This document shows positions 17,011 to 26,552 of a stretch of DNA of 64,000 nt, in pieces. Location: the NCBI RefSeq assembly GCF_003014575.1, contig NZ_PYGF01000017.1, positions 1-64,000 on the forward strand. The letters run 5' to 3'. Positions within the stretch are counted from its first letter, which is position 1. Each line of letters starts with the position of its first letter. The translations under genes were made by a program, and so were the position numbers. Origin of the DNA: Cecembia rubra. GTDB lineage: Bacteria > Bacteroidota > Bacteroidia > Cytophagales > Cyclobacteriaceae. The notes under the pieces were generated by a model. It was given only the letters and a program-made list of their open reading frames with translations. It did not search any database and was not told the DNA's origin.

Positions 17011-17076
17011 AGGCCCCTTGATTTTGGTAAATCCCCATTTCATGAAAAAAAGGAATTTACGTAAATAAAGGGGCCT
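17011..17076 (-). terminator. Long imperfect terminator hairpin
   Basis: AGGCCCCTT (17011-17019) pairs exactly with AAGGGGCCT (17068-17076), and inner arms near 17026 and 17053 extend the stem imperfectly. It lies 13 bases downstream of the metalloprotease stop on the minus strand. The T tract is weak, so folding of the mRNA end rather than classical termination is possible. Confidence 0.6.
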
Positions 17077-17089
17077 CAATCTCAATTAA

Positions 17090-19627
17090 TTATTTGGGAT
17101 CAAGAATGGTTTTGATTCTTTCCAAAACATCTTCTAAATGGGCTCTAGACATCCTATCTGCTGCATTGGGAAGTGCTGCAGTAACCTGCCTTTGCAGGGT
17201 CCTCAACTCTGCCCTGGCCATAGGTCGAATATCAGACTGGGAAGCATTGATCTGAGGGCCTACCCTTGACCTGAACTGGGCAGGTACCATGGGCTCATTA
17301 CCAGTCAGCAGCAATTCCAACCTTTCGATATGGGCACGTTGTAAACTTCTCCTATGCACATCAATTCTTTTACCGCTGGACAATTCTGACCATATTCCTC
17401 CGCGCAGGTCATCAAACAATTCTGCCATACTGTAGGCACTCCTACCATTAAGAACTTCATTTTCAATCATTCTTCCTAACCTTCCCCATTCCAATATGCC
17501 ATTTAAGGTAGTTACCTGGACACTACGTATTCTTTCCAAATGGCCAAAATCCCCAATTCTGGAAAGAATGGTTTCATCCATCAACCAGGAAGGAGTAGCA
17601 AATAGCTCTTTATTCAGGAACTGCACAGCCCTTTTCTGGGTCGCTTTGTCCACATGAATATAGACAGGGTCACCTTGACCGGCAGACTTATACATTTCAT
17701 ATACACCACCCACATTGGTTCTTACATGGCCCATGTAGCGGTTGTATTGTCCGATTACCTGTCCGTACATCTCATTCAGGTCACTGTAATCCTTGTATGG
17801 TTTATCCTCTTCTGCAGTCCAGGCCATCAGATTTGGTAGAATGACTTTTAGGTTTTTGATACCATAATCAGAAGCTTTCATTGCATCATCACCCAAATCT
17901 TCACTCTGTGAACTTGGATCAAATGGATTGCCCTGCCTTCCAAATCTGTAAATAGGATCATCCTGTTTGGCCAAGATCCACTCATCAAGTATTGGCTGCT
18001 CCTCCTCTGGAGTTTTAGCTTCCAAAATTGGCCTATAACCCCACATGACAGAGTATTTGTCATAAGGACCAACATTTGGCATCAGGGAGACATCCTTGTC
18101 GCCAGGCTGCGCAATATAATTGAACCTGGCATAATCCATGATTGATGGTGCTGTGCCAAACTCTCTGGTAAAAGTCGCTGAACGTAAAGAATCAACTGGA
18201 TAGGCATGGGATGAAGCAAAATTATGTGGCAAGCCCAAAGTATGACCAACCTCATGGGCTGATACAAATCGTATCAATCTTCCCATCACTTCTTCTCTGA
18301 ATTTCACCCCTCTTGCTTCAGGATTTACCGCTGCAGTTTGGATGAAGAACCAGTTGCGCAATAAATTCATTACATTATGATACCAGCCAATATCTGACTC
18401 GATAATTTCTCCTGATCTTGGATCTGATACATGCGGACCATAAGCATTTTGGATATCTGAAGCAAAATACCTAATAACCGAATACCTAGCGTCTTCAGGA
18501 CTCCAATCAGGATCTTCTTCCTTGCTTGGAGGATCTTTTGCCAAAATCGCATTTTTGAATCCTGCTTCCTCAAATGCTGCATTCCAATCTTCTACTCCTT
18601 GCTTCAGATAAGGCCTCCATTTTTCAGGAGTAGCGGGGTCGATATAGAATACAATAGGTTTTTTAGGCTCAACCAATTCTCCTTTCCTGAACTTTTCATA
18701 ATCCTCCTCTTTGACCTCAAGTCTCCACCGGTTGAGGTAAGTCCTTTGAGTTGCCTTTTGCTCGTCCAAACCATAATCTATTACTGAACGGGTAAACCAC
18801 CCTACCCTTCTATCTGCCAGACGTTGCATCATCGGTTCTTTCGGAAGCAAGACCATTGATGAGTTCATCTCTACTGTAATCAAACCTGTGCTACCGTTTG
18901 AAGGTGGTTCAGTGGCAGCATAAGTCATCACATACCTTGCCTCAATATTAATTGGATATGGGCTGATTCTTTCAATGTAAGAGCGCTCATTATCCAACCT
19001 TGTGACCTTAAATTCTGTCCTGCGGTTTCTTGGCAAACCCAATGCCTGAACATCTTTGTTAAATAGATCTGTGACTTCGATAACCGCTCCATTGCCATCT
19101 TTGGATTTGGATTTAATATCAAATTTCTGAAGGATTGGCTCCAAGTTTGAGCTTCTTACGGCAGTGAAAATTGGAAGAGAATCCGCGGCTGTATTGCTGT
19201 AAGAGACAACTTTCAGAAGGATATTGTCTCCATTTTTGTCCCACCTTACCAATAGGGTGTTGGTTCTTTCTCCCCCGTATCCGATTCCATCAGCAGTTTT
19301 TGCGATTGTAGTTACAATCAACATTTCCCTGCCCATCAATGAATCAGGGATTTCATAGTAATATTTCCCTTCTATCTCATGGACTTTAAATAGCCCCTCT
19401 TTGGATTTGGCCTTAGCAGTAATAACTTCTTCATAGGGTTTTATCCCATTCCTTGCAGGTGCTGGCCTAGAAGCTGGCGGTGTAACCGTGGCTGGTGCAG
19501 CATTCTGGCTAGGAGTATCTTTTTTCTTTTTTTTCTGTGCAAAGGCATCCTCAGACAAAATTGAAATGCCCATCAACAGTAAAAAAAGTACTCCCGTTTT
19601 TAATCTCATTTGGGTAAACTTCTTCAT
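17090..19627 (-). CDS. Secreted zinc-dependent metalloprotease (DUF5117/DUF4953 type)
   Basis: An 845-residue exported protein with a signal peptide (residues ~1-30) followed by a Lys, Pro and Ala-rich linker. The catalytic zinc site is HEVGHTLGLPH, with His458, Glu459, His462 and His468, the extended metzincin form HExxHxxGxxH. N-terminal blocks (KVHEIEGKYYYEIPDSLMGR, FSRSVIDYGLDEQ-like) match the DUF5118/DUF5117 region of these proteases; the part after the zinc site is the DUF4953 region. Such enzymes are common in Bacteroidota, are exported, and have poorly known substrates. It is transcribed alone. Confidence 0.92.
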   Translation of the reverse strand: MKKFTQMRLKTGVLFLLLMGISILSEDAFAQKKKKKDTPSQNAAPATVTPPASRPAPARNGIKPYEEVITAKAKSKEGLFKVHEIEGKYYYEIPDSLMGREMLIVTTIAKTADGIGYGGERTNTLLVRWDKNGDNILLKVVSYSNTAADSLPIFTAVRSSNLEPILQKFDIKSKSKDGNGAVIEVTDLFNKDVQALGLPRNRRTEFKVTRLDNERSYIERISPYPINIEARYVMTYAATEPPSNGSTGLITVEMNSSMVLLPKEPMMQRLADRRVGWFTRSVIDYGLDEQKATQRTYLNRWRLEVKEEDYEKFRKGELVEPKKPIVFYIDPATPEKWRPYLKQGVEDWNAAFEEAGFKNAILAKDPPSKEEDPDWSPEDARYSVIRYFASDIQNAYGPHVSDPRSGEIIESDIGWYHNVMNLLRNWFFIQTAAVNPEARGVKFREEVMGRLIRFVSAHEVGHTLGLPHNFASSHAYPVDSLRSATFTREFGTAPSIMDYARFNYIAQPGDKDVSLMPNVGPYDKYSVMWGYRPILEAKTPEEEQPILDEWILAKQDDPIYRFGRQGNPFDPSSQSEDLGDDAMKASDYGIKNLKVILPNLMAWTAEEDKPYKDYSDLNEMYGQVIGQYNRYMGHVRTNVGGVYEMYKSAGQGDPVYIHVDKATQKRAVQFLNKELFATPSWLMDETILSRIGDFGHLERIRSVQVTTLNGILEWGRLGRMIENEVLNGRSAYSMAELFDDLRGGIWSELSSGKRIDVHRRSLQRAHIERLELLLTGNEPMVPAQFRSRVGPQINASQSDIRPMARAELRTLQRQVTAALPNAADRMSRAHLEDVLERIKTILDPK

Positions 19628-19742
19628 GTTTTATTAGTTGACTTGAAAATTAACTTTTGAAAATAACCAGTTGAATGAGCTTATTCTTAATTTAATCAGT
19701 GGAAATTTGATAAGCGGTATATCCTACAAATAAAAGGCTGTT

Positions 19743-20864
19743 ATGGCAGAGAAATTTAGGGAAATTATTATCATCGGTGGCGGTCTGGCTGGATTGGTAG
19801 CAGCCCATCAGCTTTCCAAATCAGGCAAAGAGGTCCTATTAATAGAGAAAAAAAACTATCCCTTTCACCGGGTATGTGGAGAATATATTTCCAATGAAGT
19901 CCGGGATTTTTTAATCAGAGAAGACCTTTTTCCTTTTGAATTTGCTCCTTCTGAAATCAGTAAATTCAGGTTGACTTCGGTAAATGGTAACATGGCTGAG
20001 ATGAAACTAGACCTCGGTGGATTTGGGATAAGCCGTTATGTTCTGGATCATTTTCTTTTTGAAAAAGCAAAAACATCAGGAGCGGAATTTCTTCTTCAAG
20101 CTCAGGCAGAAACAATCGATTACTTAGCAGACGAGGACAGGTTCAGGGTAGTGCTGATTGATGGAACGACATATTACAGCAATTATGTATTAGGGGCATT
20201 TGGGAAAAGGTCCAAAATTGATAAATATCTCAACAGAGCTTTTATTAAATCAAGATCCCCCTACATTGGTGTCAAATACCATATCCATTTGAACTATGAA
20301 AAGGATCTGGTCGCCCTGCATAATTTTGAAGGAGGGTATTGCGGTATCAATATCATTGAGGAAGGAAAATTCAATCTTTGTTACCTTGGATCCAAGGAAC
20401 ACCTTCGGAAATATGGCAATATCCCCGAAATGGAAAAAGAAATCCTCTATAAAAACCCACAACTGAAAGCCATTTTCGAAAATGCTGAGTTCCTTTTGGA
20501 AAAACCAGAAGTAATCAACGAAGTTGATTTTTCACCCAAATTACCCGTAGAGGACCATATACTCATGTTAGGAGATGCTGCAGGTCTTATCACTCCATTG
20601 TGCGGTAATGGTATGGCAATTGCCATTCATTCAGGAAAACTAGCCGCGGACATTTTGACCAAAAACCTGAAGCGTCAAGAAACTGAAAATACGTACCGGT
20701 CAGAATGGACTAGACATTTCAAAACTAGGTTATGGTTTGGTAGAAAGGTCCAATGGCTTTTTGGACGCAATAGAGTTTCTGACTTGGCGGTCAACCTGGT
20801 TCGTAATTCGAAATTTATTTCCCGGACAATCATGAAAAACACCCATGGACAAGTCATCAAATAA
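19743..20864 (+). CDS. FAD-dependent oxidoreductase, geranylgeranyl reductase-like
   Basis: A 373-residue flavoprotein. The Rossmann motif IIIGGGLAGLVAAHQL (GxGxxG at residues 12-17) is followed by VLLIEKKNYPFHRVCGEYIS, characteristic of the geranylgeranyl reductase/FAD mono-oxygenase family. The second FAD motif is GDAAGLITPLCGNGMAIAIHSG. It may be the hydroxylase or reductase that tailors the product of the type III polyketide synthase nearby, in the role SrsC plays in Streptomyces; that is inference. Its stop codon directly abuts the stop of the UbiA-type gene on the other strand. Confidence 0.85.
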   Translation: MAEKFREIIIIGGGLAGLVAAHQLSKSGKEVLLIEKKNYPFHRVCGEYISNEVRDFLIREDLFPFEFAPSEISKFRLTSVNGNMAEMKLDLGGFGISRYVLDHFLFEKAKTSGAEFLLQAQAETIDYLADEDRFRVVLIDGTTYYSNYVLGAFGKRSKIDKYLNRAFIKSRSPYIGVKYHIHLNYEKDLVALHNFEGGYCGINIIEEGKFNLCYLGSKEHLRKYGNIPEMEKEILYKNPQLKAIFENAEFLLEKPEVINEVDFSPKLPVEDHILMLGDAAGLITPLCGNGMAIAIHSGKLAADILTKNLKRQETENTYRSEWTRHFKTRLWFGRKVQWLFGRNRVSDLAVNLVRNSKFISRTIMKNTHGQVIK

Positions 20865-21764
20865 TCAAAAGACCTGCAAGATTTGTGTGTTTTCCAGAAA
20901 GTACCAAATGAAAAATGCATTCAGGGCTATTCCAGAAACCCTGTTCATCCACATGGCCCATGTGTAATTGGCATATCGCTTTTCATCCTTACGGACAAAG
21001 GAAAACCAAATAACAAAATATAGAACAACTGGCACCATGGCCAATAGAAACCCATAAAGTGCATTTACTTGAGACCTCTGTATAAAAAACCAGGCGAAGG
21101 CAATTCCTGACACCAAAAACCAAAGTGCTGCAAAGGAAAAAGTACCCCTAACCCCCAATTTCAAACTCAAAGTTTGATCTCCCCTTTTGGCATCTTCCTC
21201 ATGTTGGTACACTTGAGTCAGGGGATAGGATCCCCAAAGCATCAGGGAAGTCAAGATTCCCGGGATAATCACATGCTGCCTGGAGAAAATTTCCCAACCA
21301 AAATCACTCAATCCTGCATAGGCCATACAAAAAGTGAAAAAACCTTGAAAAAAGCCAGCGATAAACCAGCTCAAAAAGGGATGTTTTTTCAACCGGATTG
21401 AGGGATGGCTATAAGCCATGGACACCAACCCATAAACTAACACCATAGAAGCAAATTGCCAGTTGATAAGATAAGCTAAACCCAGTGAAACTAAAAAAAA
21501 CAATAAGGATAGATAATAAAGCCCCAAAGTCACCTTGGGTGGGTTTCTAAGTCCTCCGATACTTTTTTCATCTTTGTCAAAGTAGCTATTGTATCCATTG
21601 CTGGAAGGATATAAGAATAAGTGTAAAGTTATTAATACGATCAGAATCCTTTCACCATTATGATTTGGCGTCATGGCCAAAGCAAAAAAGAAAACCGGCA
21701 TAAGGTAAAAGGAAAAGGGAATACGCAAATGCTTCCAGTTTGACCACTTCAACATACTAATCAA
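20865..21764 (-). CDS. UbiA-family prenyltransferase-like membrane protein
   Basis: A 299-residue protein with about eight or nine membrane helices. The first Asp-rich motif is present as NGYNSYFDKDEKSIGG (residues ~56-71), and a second region has QVYQHEEDAKRGDQT. This is the pattern of UbiA enzymes that attach an isoprenoid chain to an aromatic ring. The start may be the second Met (MLKWSNW), which gives a more standard N-terminus. It faces the flavoprotein gene tail to tail and is divergent from the type III polyketide synthase. Prenylation of a polyketide phenol is the natural but untested reading. Confidence 0.8.
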   Translation of the reverse strand: MISMLKWSNWKHLRIPFSFYLMPVFFFALAMTPNHNGERILIVLITLHLFLYPSSNGYNSYFDKDEKSIGGLRNPPKVTLGLYYLSLLFFLVSLGLAYLINWQFASMVLVYGLVSMAYSHPSIRLKKHPFLSWFIAGFFQGFFTFCMAYAGLSDFGWEIFSRQHVIIPGILTSLMLWGSYPLTQVYQHEEDAKRGDQTLSLKLGVRGTFSFAALWFLVSGIAFAWFFIQRSQVNALYGFLLAMVPVVLYFVIWFSFVRKDEKRYANYTWAMWMNRVSGIALNAFFIWYFLENTQILQVF

Positions 21765-21844
21765 TTTAATTTTTTTAACTTTTGGCTTGAGGATATGTTT
21801 AATCTCAGGTACTCAATTTAGAAAAATTAGTTTAACTTCAATCA

Positions 21845-22924
21845 ATGAACAGCCATTTAGTTAGCATAGGCACCGCCAATCCGGGAGAAGGCATACCTCA
21901 AATGCAGATCAGCAATTTTATGAAAATTGCCCACGGACTGGATGAAGCGGGATCTAGAGTCCTGAATTATATCTATAGGCAGTCTGGTATCGAACAAAGG
22001 TTCAGTGTGCTGGAAGATTTCAGGTATGACAATCCTGAACACTTTGAATTCTTTCCCAAAAACAAATACCTAGATCCATTTCCGGGAACAAAAAAAAGAA
22101 TGGAGGTCTTTCAGCAAACGGGTTTTAATCTTGCCCAAAAAGCTATCACCCAATGCCTTCAAAATGCCATGCTTTATCCAAATGAGGTGAGCCACTTGAT
22201 CTTGGTTTCCTGTACTGGGATGTTTGCCCCCGGACTTGAACTTAAAATCATCCACGAGCTGGGCTTAAGAACAGATATTGAGCGCTATACCCTTCATTTT
22301 ATGGGCTGTTATGCTGCTTTCAATGGCCTTAAGCTAGCTGATAAAATCTGTCAATCCAATGCGAAAGCCAAAGTGATTGTCGTTTCAGTGGAACTATGTA
22401 CCATTCATTTTCAGAAAGAATATACAGAGGACAATTTACTTGCCAATGCCATATTTGGTGATGGAGCTGCCGCAGCTTTAGTCACACGATCAAAACATGG
22501 ACTTGATATTAAAAAATACGATACCCAATTGTTCAAAAGCGGGGAAGATGACATGGCCTGGTCTATTGGGGATTTCGGATTTGAAATGAAACTGAGTAAA
22601 TATGTACCTGAACTACTTCACAAAGGCCTTGATCAGATACATTCACATTTAGAAAAGCTATTTAATATTTCACAAATAAAGAATTTTGCCATCCATCCAG
22701 GAGGCAAGCAGATTCTCCAAAAAGTTGAAGAAGCTTTTGGAATTGGGATGTCTGCTAACCGCCATTCCCATGAAGTGCTGAGAAATTCGGGAAACATGTC
22801 TTCCGCATCAATCCTTTTTGTACTAAAAAAGTGGTTGGAAGAAGAAGCAACTTCAGGACCATTATTGGCTATGGGTTTTGGTCCAGGACTGACTTTAGAA
22901 ACCATGTTGCTGGAAAAAAGATGA
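21845..22924 (+). CDS. Type III polyketide synthase
   Basis: A 359-residue chalcone/stilbene synthase-fold enzyme that condenses an acyl-CoA starter with malonyl-CoA units. The catalytic triad is visible: Cys123 in VSCTGMFAPG, His284 in FAIHPGGKQ and Asn317 in NSGNMSSAS. The loop GFGPGLTLE near the C-terminus is family-typical. Bacterial members of this type make alkylresorcinols or alkylpyrones. The methyltransferase gene starts inside its last four bases. A divergent promoter region (21765-21844) is shared with the UbiA-type gene. The starter unit and product cannot be predicted from sequence alone. Confidence 0.93.
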   Translation: MNSHLVSIGTANPGEGIPQMQISNFMKIAHGLDEAGSRVLNYIYRQSGIEQRFSVLEDFRYDNPEHFEFFPKNKYLDPFPGTKKRMEVFQQTGFNLAQKAITQCLQNAMLYPNEVSHLILVSCTGMFAPGLELKIIHELGLRTDIERYTLHFMGCYAAFNGLKLADKICQSNAKAKVIVVSVELCTIHFQKEYTEDNLLANAIFGDGAAAALVTRSKHGLDIKKYDTQLFKSGEDDMAWSIGDFGFEMKLSKYVPELLHKGLDQIHSHLEKLFNISQIKNFAIHPGGKQILQKVEEAFGIGMSANRHSHEVLRNSGNMSSASILFVLKKWLEEEATSGPLLAMGFGPGLTLETMLLEKR

Positions 22925-23628
22925 AAAAATTTGCCCAAAGAAGTTTCGAAAAGGAATGGATGGACGATTTTGAGTCTAAGGGTCAAGTCTTGGAGCAAAC
23001 TCTAAAAGAACTGAAGACTATTAACAAATTTTTGGGTGGAAACTATGTAACCACTTCCGCCCTTAGCAAGATTATGCATCGATTTCCCCAAGAGGCCTAC
23101 CAAATAGCTGATTTAGGATGCGGGAGCGGTGACATGATAAGGATTATGGCAGATTGGGCAAAGATTAATGCTCATAATTGCCAATTTGTGGGAATTGATG
23201 CCAATCCAAACATCATTGAATTTGCCAAAAATAATTTATCTGATATTCCATCCGCCACTTTCCGATTCCAAAATGTCTTTGACAGGGCGTTTGAAAAAGA
23301 CAGTTTTGACATTATTACTTGTACTTTATTTACCCACCATTTCACAGATCAGGAACTAATCAAACTATTTAAGGCTTGTATTATCAAGGCCAAATTGGGT
23401 ATTGTTATCAATGATCTTCATAGACACCCGATTGCCTTTGCAAGTATCCGCCTGCTGACAAAAGTTTTCTCCAAGTCGGAAATGGTCAAAAATGATGGGC
23501 CATTATCTGTAAAAAGAGCTTTTACCCGAACAGATTTGGAAAGGATTTTGCAGGCTTCAGGAATCAGTAATTATCAGTTGTCATGGCATTGGGCATTTAG
23601 GTGGAGATTGATTATATTCTGTCGATAA
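22921..23628 (+). CDS. Class I SAM methyltransferase of the polyketide locus
   Basis: A 235-residue methyltransferase with motif I ADLGCGSGDMIRIM (residues ~63-76), an acidic motif II (FVGIDANPNIIEFA) and motif IV-like SFDIITCTLFTHH. The ATG at 22921 overlaps the polyketide synthase stop (ATGA), so the two are translationally coupled and the likely substrate is the polyketide or its oxidised derivative. An upstream in-frame extension to 22831 lies wholly inside the synthase gene and was not used. It ends 39 bases before the MscS gene, which may be read through. Confidence 0.88.
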   Translation: MKKFAQRSFEKEWMDDFESKGQVLEQTLKELKTINKFLGGNYVTTSALSKIMHRFPQEAYQIADLGCGSGDMIRIMADWAKINAHNCQFVGIDANPNIIEFAKNNLSDIPSATFRFQNVFDRAFEKDSFDIITCTLFTHHFTDQELIKLFKACIIKAKLGIVINDLHRHPIAFASIRLLTKVFSKSEMVKNDGPLSVKRAFTRTDLERILQASGISNYQLSWHWAFRWRLIIFCR

Positions 23629-23667
23629 ATGCCTTTTTTGAATCAGAAAATCAAATTTTAATCATTT

Positions 23668-24513
23668 ATGGAACCCAACTTAAACTTACAGGAAATCAAC
23701 GTCATCAAAGAAAAAGCCATAGAAATGGCATTTGAATTTGGGCCTGTTTTGCTGAAAGCCATAATTTTATTGGTTATTGGTAGACAGGTCATCAAATTTT
23801 TGACAAGGCTTCTTTCTAATGCCTTGGAAAAATACGAGATCGACCCATCTCTTTCAACATTCTTTAAAAGCTTCCTTTCTGCAGTACTTTGGGTAGTGCT
23901 TTTGATCAGTGTGGCCACAACTTTGGGCATGCAGATGGCTTCTTTTGTAGCGATTCTGGGTGCCGCAGGTCTTGCTGTAGGCCTGGCGCTGCAAGGATCT
24001 TTATCCAATTTTGCCGGAGGAGTTTTGATTTTGGTCTTCAAACCGTTCAGAGTGGGAGATACGATCGAAACCCAAGGACAATTAGGTTCAGTTGAGAGTA
24101 TTGATATCCTTTATACTAAAATCAGGATTTTTGATAACAGGGTAGTAACTGTACCCAATGGAGCATTGGCCAACAATATGATCATCAACCTTTCCCAAAA
24201 ACCAACCCGAAGAGTAGAAATGAAGGTGGGAGTGGCCTATGGAACAAACCTGAAAAAAACCAGACAGGTAATTTTGGATACTTTAAAAAAAGATGAAAGA
24301 ATCCATGAAGATCCGGCTCCAGTGGTTTATTTCACAAATTTTGGGGACAGTTCTTTGGACTTGACCATTCGTTGTTGGGTAGATGCTGCCGACCTATGGC
24401 CAGTTTATTGGGACAATATGGAGGCGATCAATGAAGCGTTTGAAGCAAATGATATTACAATTCCTTTCCCTCAAAGAGATGTGCACCATTTTTATCCGGA
24501 AGGAAAAAAATAA
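23668..24513 (+). CDS. MscS-family mechanosensitive channel
   Basis: A 281-residue small-conductance mechanosensitive channel. Three membrane helices lie in residues ~25-110. The pore-lining TM3 is glycine/alanine-rich (FVAILGAAGLAVGLALQGSLSNFAGGV), and the beta domain follows with FKPFRVGDTIE and FDNRVVTVPNG. This matches E. coli MscS in length and order. It protects against hypo-osmotic shock. It follows the polyketide methyltransferase by 39 bases, which may be chance, and is closed by the strong terminator at 24531. Confidence 0.94.
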   Translation: MEPNLNLQEINVIKEKAIEMAFEFGPVLLKAIILLVIGRQVIKFLTRLLSNALEKYEIDPSLSTFFKSFLSAVLWVVLLISVATTLGMQMASFVAILGAAGLAVGLALQGSLSNFAGGVLILVFKPFRVGDTIETQGQLGSVESIDILYTKIRIFDNRVVTVPNGALANNMIINLSQKPTRRVEMKVGVAYGTNLKKTRQVILDTLKKDERIHEDPAPVVYFTNFGDSSLDLTIRCWVDAADLWPVYWDNMEAINEAFEANDITIPFPQRDVHHFYPEGKK

Positions 24514-24530
24514 TGGAGTATGATAAAAAG

Positions 24531-24558
24531 TTAAGGCCGGTAATTTAACCGGCCTTAA
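24531..24558. terminator. Bidirectional terminator
   Basis: TTAAGGCCGGT (24531-24541) and ACCGGCCTTAA (24548-24558) form a perfect 11-bp stem with a 6-base loop. It separates the convergent MscS and GTPase operons. Its right arm contains the stop codon of the 59-residue protein on the minus strand. Confidence 0.88.
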
Positions 24559-24734
24559 TTATTATCACTCTTGTGGTTATTGGGAACAATTGGTTTTTGT
24601 TTCTTTTTTCCGTCTGAAGCACAACCAATGTTCTTGGTAAGCTCCAGCTCTTGGGGAATTCCTCCAAATCCTTCGCTGAAATCCCATTCTTCTGCTAATT
24701 TTTCCTTCACGATTTTTGATTTTTTCCTGCTCAT
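24555..24734 (-). CDS. Small charged protein coupled to the COG0523 GTPase
   Basis: A 59-residue protein starting [17 protein letters not shown], then DFSEGFGGIPQELELTKNIGC and a Lys/Asn-rich tail. Its ATG overlaps the GTPase stop in the arrangement TGATG, and its stop lies in the terminator stem. Both facts argue strongly that it is a real, translationally coupled last gene of the operon. It has one cysteine and no membrane segment. I recognise no family. A role with the GTPase in metal handling is inferred from position only. Confidence 0.65.
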   Translation of the reverse strand: MSRKKSKIVKEKLAEEWDFSEGFGGIPQELELTKNIGCASDGKKKQKPIVPNNHKSDNN

Positions 24735-25930
24735 CAGATGGGCCAATTATCAGTGAATTTTTCTCCATTCAAAAAATCTGCCAATTCATAATCATCCAAC
24801 AGACAGTTCTCTAATTCAGAAGTAATTTGATCTTTGTCCAAATCTTGTCCTATGATTACCAATTCATTGAGTCTATCTCCGAAATTTTTATCCCATTTGG
24901 ATTCAATATACTCCTGATTTTCCATGTAGGAAGCATAGTGCATCCTCTCCTTAAACGGCATACTTGCCCACCATACTCCTACGGGCTCCGCTTTGAGTGA
25001 TCCTCCTGCCTGGGACCATGACAGGGCCTGATCTTTCCGGGATGCAATATAAAAAAGCCCCTTGCTTCTAATGATTCCCGCTGGCCAGTTCTCCGCTAAG
25101 TAGGTCCAAAAACGCTGTGGATGAAAGGGTCTCTTATTTCTGAAAACAAATGAAGAAATCCCATATTCTTCTGTCTCAGGCACATGATGGTCTTTTTCAA
25201 GCTCTGCCTGCCATCCTGCTGAATTGGAAGCCTCATCAAAATCAAAAAGACCCGTATTCAAGATTTCTTTGGGATCCACTCTGCTATTTGAGGTTACAAT
25301 AACTTTTGCAGCAGGATTAAGCTTCCGGATAATGGCTTTTAACTCCTCTACCTGCTCTCTGGTGACAAGATCTGCTTTATTGATTAGGATTACGTTTGCA
25401 AACTCAATTTGATCAGTAAGCAAGTTGACAATGGATCTTTGGTCTTCAGGGTCTTCATTCAACTGTTTTGAATAAACAGTATCCGCTGAACCAAAATCCC
25501 TAAAAAAATTAAAAGCATCTACAACAGTAACTAGGGTATCCAAACGGCTGAACTTGGAGAGATCAATGCCTTTTTCCTCATCTACAAAACTAAAGGTCTG
25601 TGCAACTGGCAAGGGCTCTGATATCCCTGTACTTTCTATCAATAAATAATCAAACCTGTTCTCCTTTGCTAAACGCTCCACTTCCAACATAAGATCTTCT
25701 CTCAGGGTACAACAAATACAGCCATTACTCATTTCTACCAGCTTTTCCTCTGTGCGGGAAAGGGTATTCTGATTGAGCACCAACTGAGCATCAATATTGA
25801 CCTCACTCATGTCGTTGACAATTACAGCTACTTTCAGACCCTCCTTATTATGTAAAACATGGTTCAAAAGCGTGGTTTTCCCAGCCCCCAAAAATCCACT
25901 CAAAACTGTAACTGGAAGTTTTTTTCCCAT
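24734..25930 (-). CDS. COG0523 (CobW/YciC/ZNG1-like) GTP-binding metallochaperone
   Basis: A 398-residue G3E GTPase. The P-loop is GFLGAGKTT (residues 12-20), the metal-binding CxCC motif is CICC at 71-74, the switch region is [10 protein letters not shown], and NKAD is the guanine-specificity motif. The C-terminal CobW domain has [12 protein letters not shown]. Family members deliver zinc or other metals to client enzymes, often under Zur control in zinc shortage. It lies between an OB-fold-like exported protein (1-base gap upstream) and the coupled 59-residue protein. A Fur-family gene occurs 8 kb away; a regulatory link is inferred. Confidence 0.93.
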   Translation of the reverse strand: MGKKLPVTVLSGFLGAGKTTLLNHVLHNKEGLKVAVIVNDMSEVNIDAQLVLNQNTLSRTEEKLVEMSNGCICCTLREDLMLEVERLAKENRFDYLLIESTGISEPLPVAQTFSFVDEEKGIDLSKFSRLDTLVTVVDAFNFFRDFGSADTVYSKQLNEDPEDQRSIVNLLTDQIEFANVILINKADLVTREQVEELKAIIRKLNPAAKVIVTSNSRVDPKEILNTGLFDFDEASNSAGWQAELEKDHHVPETEEYGISSFVFRNKRPFHPQRFWTYLAENWPAGIIRSKGLFYIASRKDQALSWSQAGGSLKAEPVGVWWASMPFKERMHYASYMENQEYIESKWDKNFGDRLNELVIIGQDLDKDQITSELENCLLDDYELADFLNGEKFTDNWPI

Positions 25931-25931
25931 A

Positions 25932-26378
25932 TTAATTCAAAATTATTTCAGCATCCAAAAGGATAAAATTCAGTTCATCTATATCCTCTTCATTCAACTT
26001 GAGTTTGCCTCTTATCTTGACTATTTCATCCATTTTAATCTTTCTTGAAGGCTTCTTTTTCAAATAACCTACCAGAATACTTTCAGGACCAGCGCCTCCA
26101 CAAAAAAAACACTCCGCATTTGGGAATTTGGACACTACTGCAATATCAGAATTGTTCATATCCAATGGAATATAAAACCCTGATACAGTTACTATCTTTC
26201 CCTCCATTGCCTTTAGTTCATCTGGGAATTTCGGATACAGAAAATACATCCCAAACTCTCTATTTAGCTTTTCGATAAACCTCGTTTTGGCAAATAGTGC
26301 CCAAATATTATCCTCTCTAATAGTGGCAGAGCTCGCTAATATCATGACTGTTAGGAAGGCGTATATTATTTTTCTCAT
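25932..26378 (-). CDS. Exported DUF3299-like protein
   Basis: A 148-residue protein with an N-terminal signal segment (residues ~1-19). The core [30 protein letters not shown] and [14 protein letters not shown] resembles the DUF3299 fold, an OB-like domain often encoded near zinc-regulated genes. The C-x-G loop [15 protein letters not shown] contains two cysteines that could bind metal. One base separates its stop from the GTPase start, so it leads the operon. The family call comes from motif memory and is moderately secure; the function is unknown. Confidence 0.65.
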   Translation of the reverse strand: MRKIIYAFLTVMILASSATIREDNIWALFAKTRFIEKLNREFGMYFLYPKFPDELKAMEGKIVTVSGFYIPLDMNNSDIAVVSKFPNAECFFCGGAGPESILVGYLKKKPSRKIKMDEIVKIRGKLKLNEEDIDELNFILLDAEIILN

Positions 26379-26552
26379 TTTTAATTGATCAGGTTATTAG
26401 AACAACGTCGGACTTGTTGCTTATTATTGAATCCAACCAGAAAAACGCCGCAGAAATGATATAGTTCAAAGTTAAGGTTATTTCTGCTCTAAATGCAACA
26501 TAATTGCAAAAATAATTCCTTCCCTGTTATTGCCCTTAGTTATATTTAGCAG

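Noticed and set aside
22831-22920. Upstream extension of the polyketide methyltransferase
   Set aside because: The extension lies inside the synthase gene; the ATG at 22921 overlaps the synthase stop by four bases, the usual coupling.
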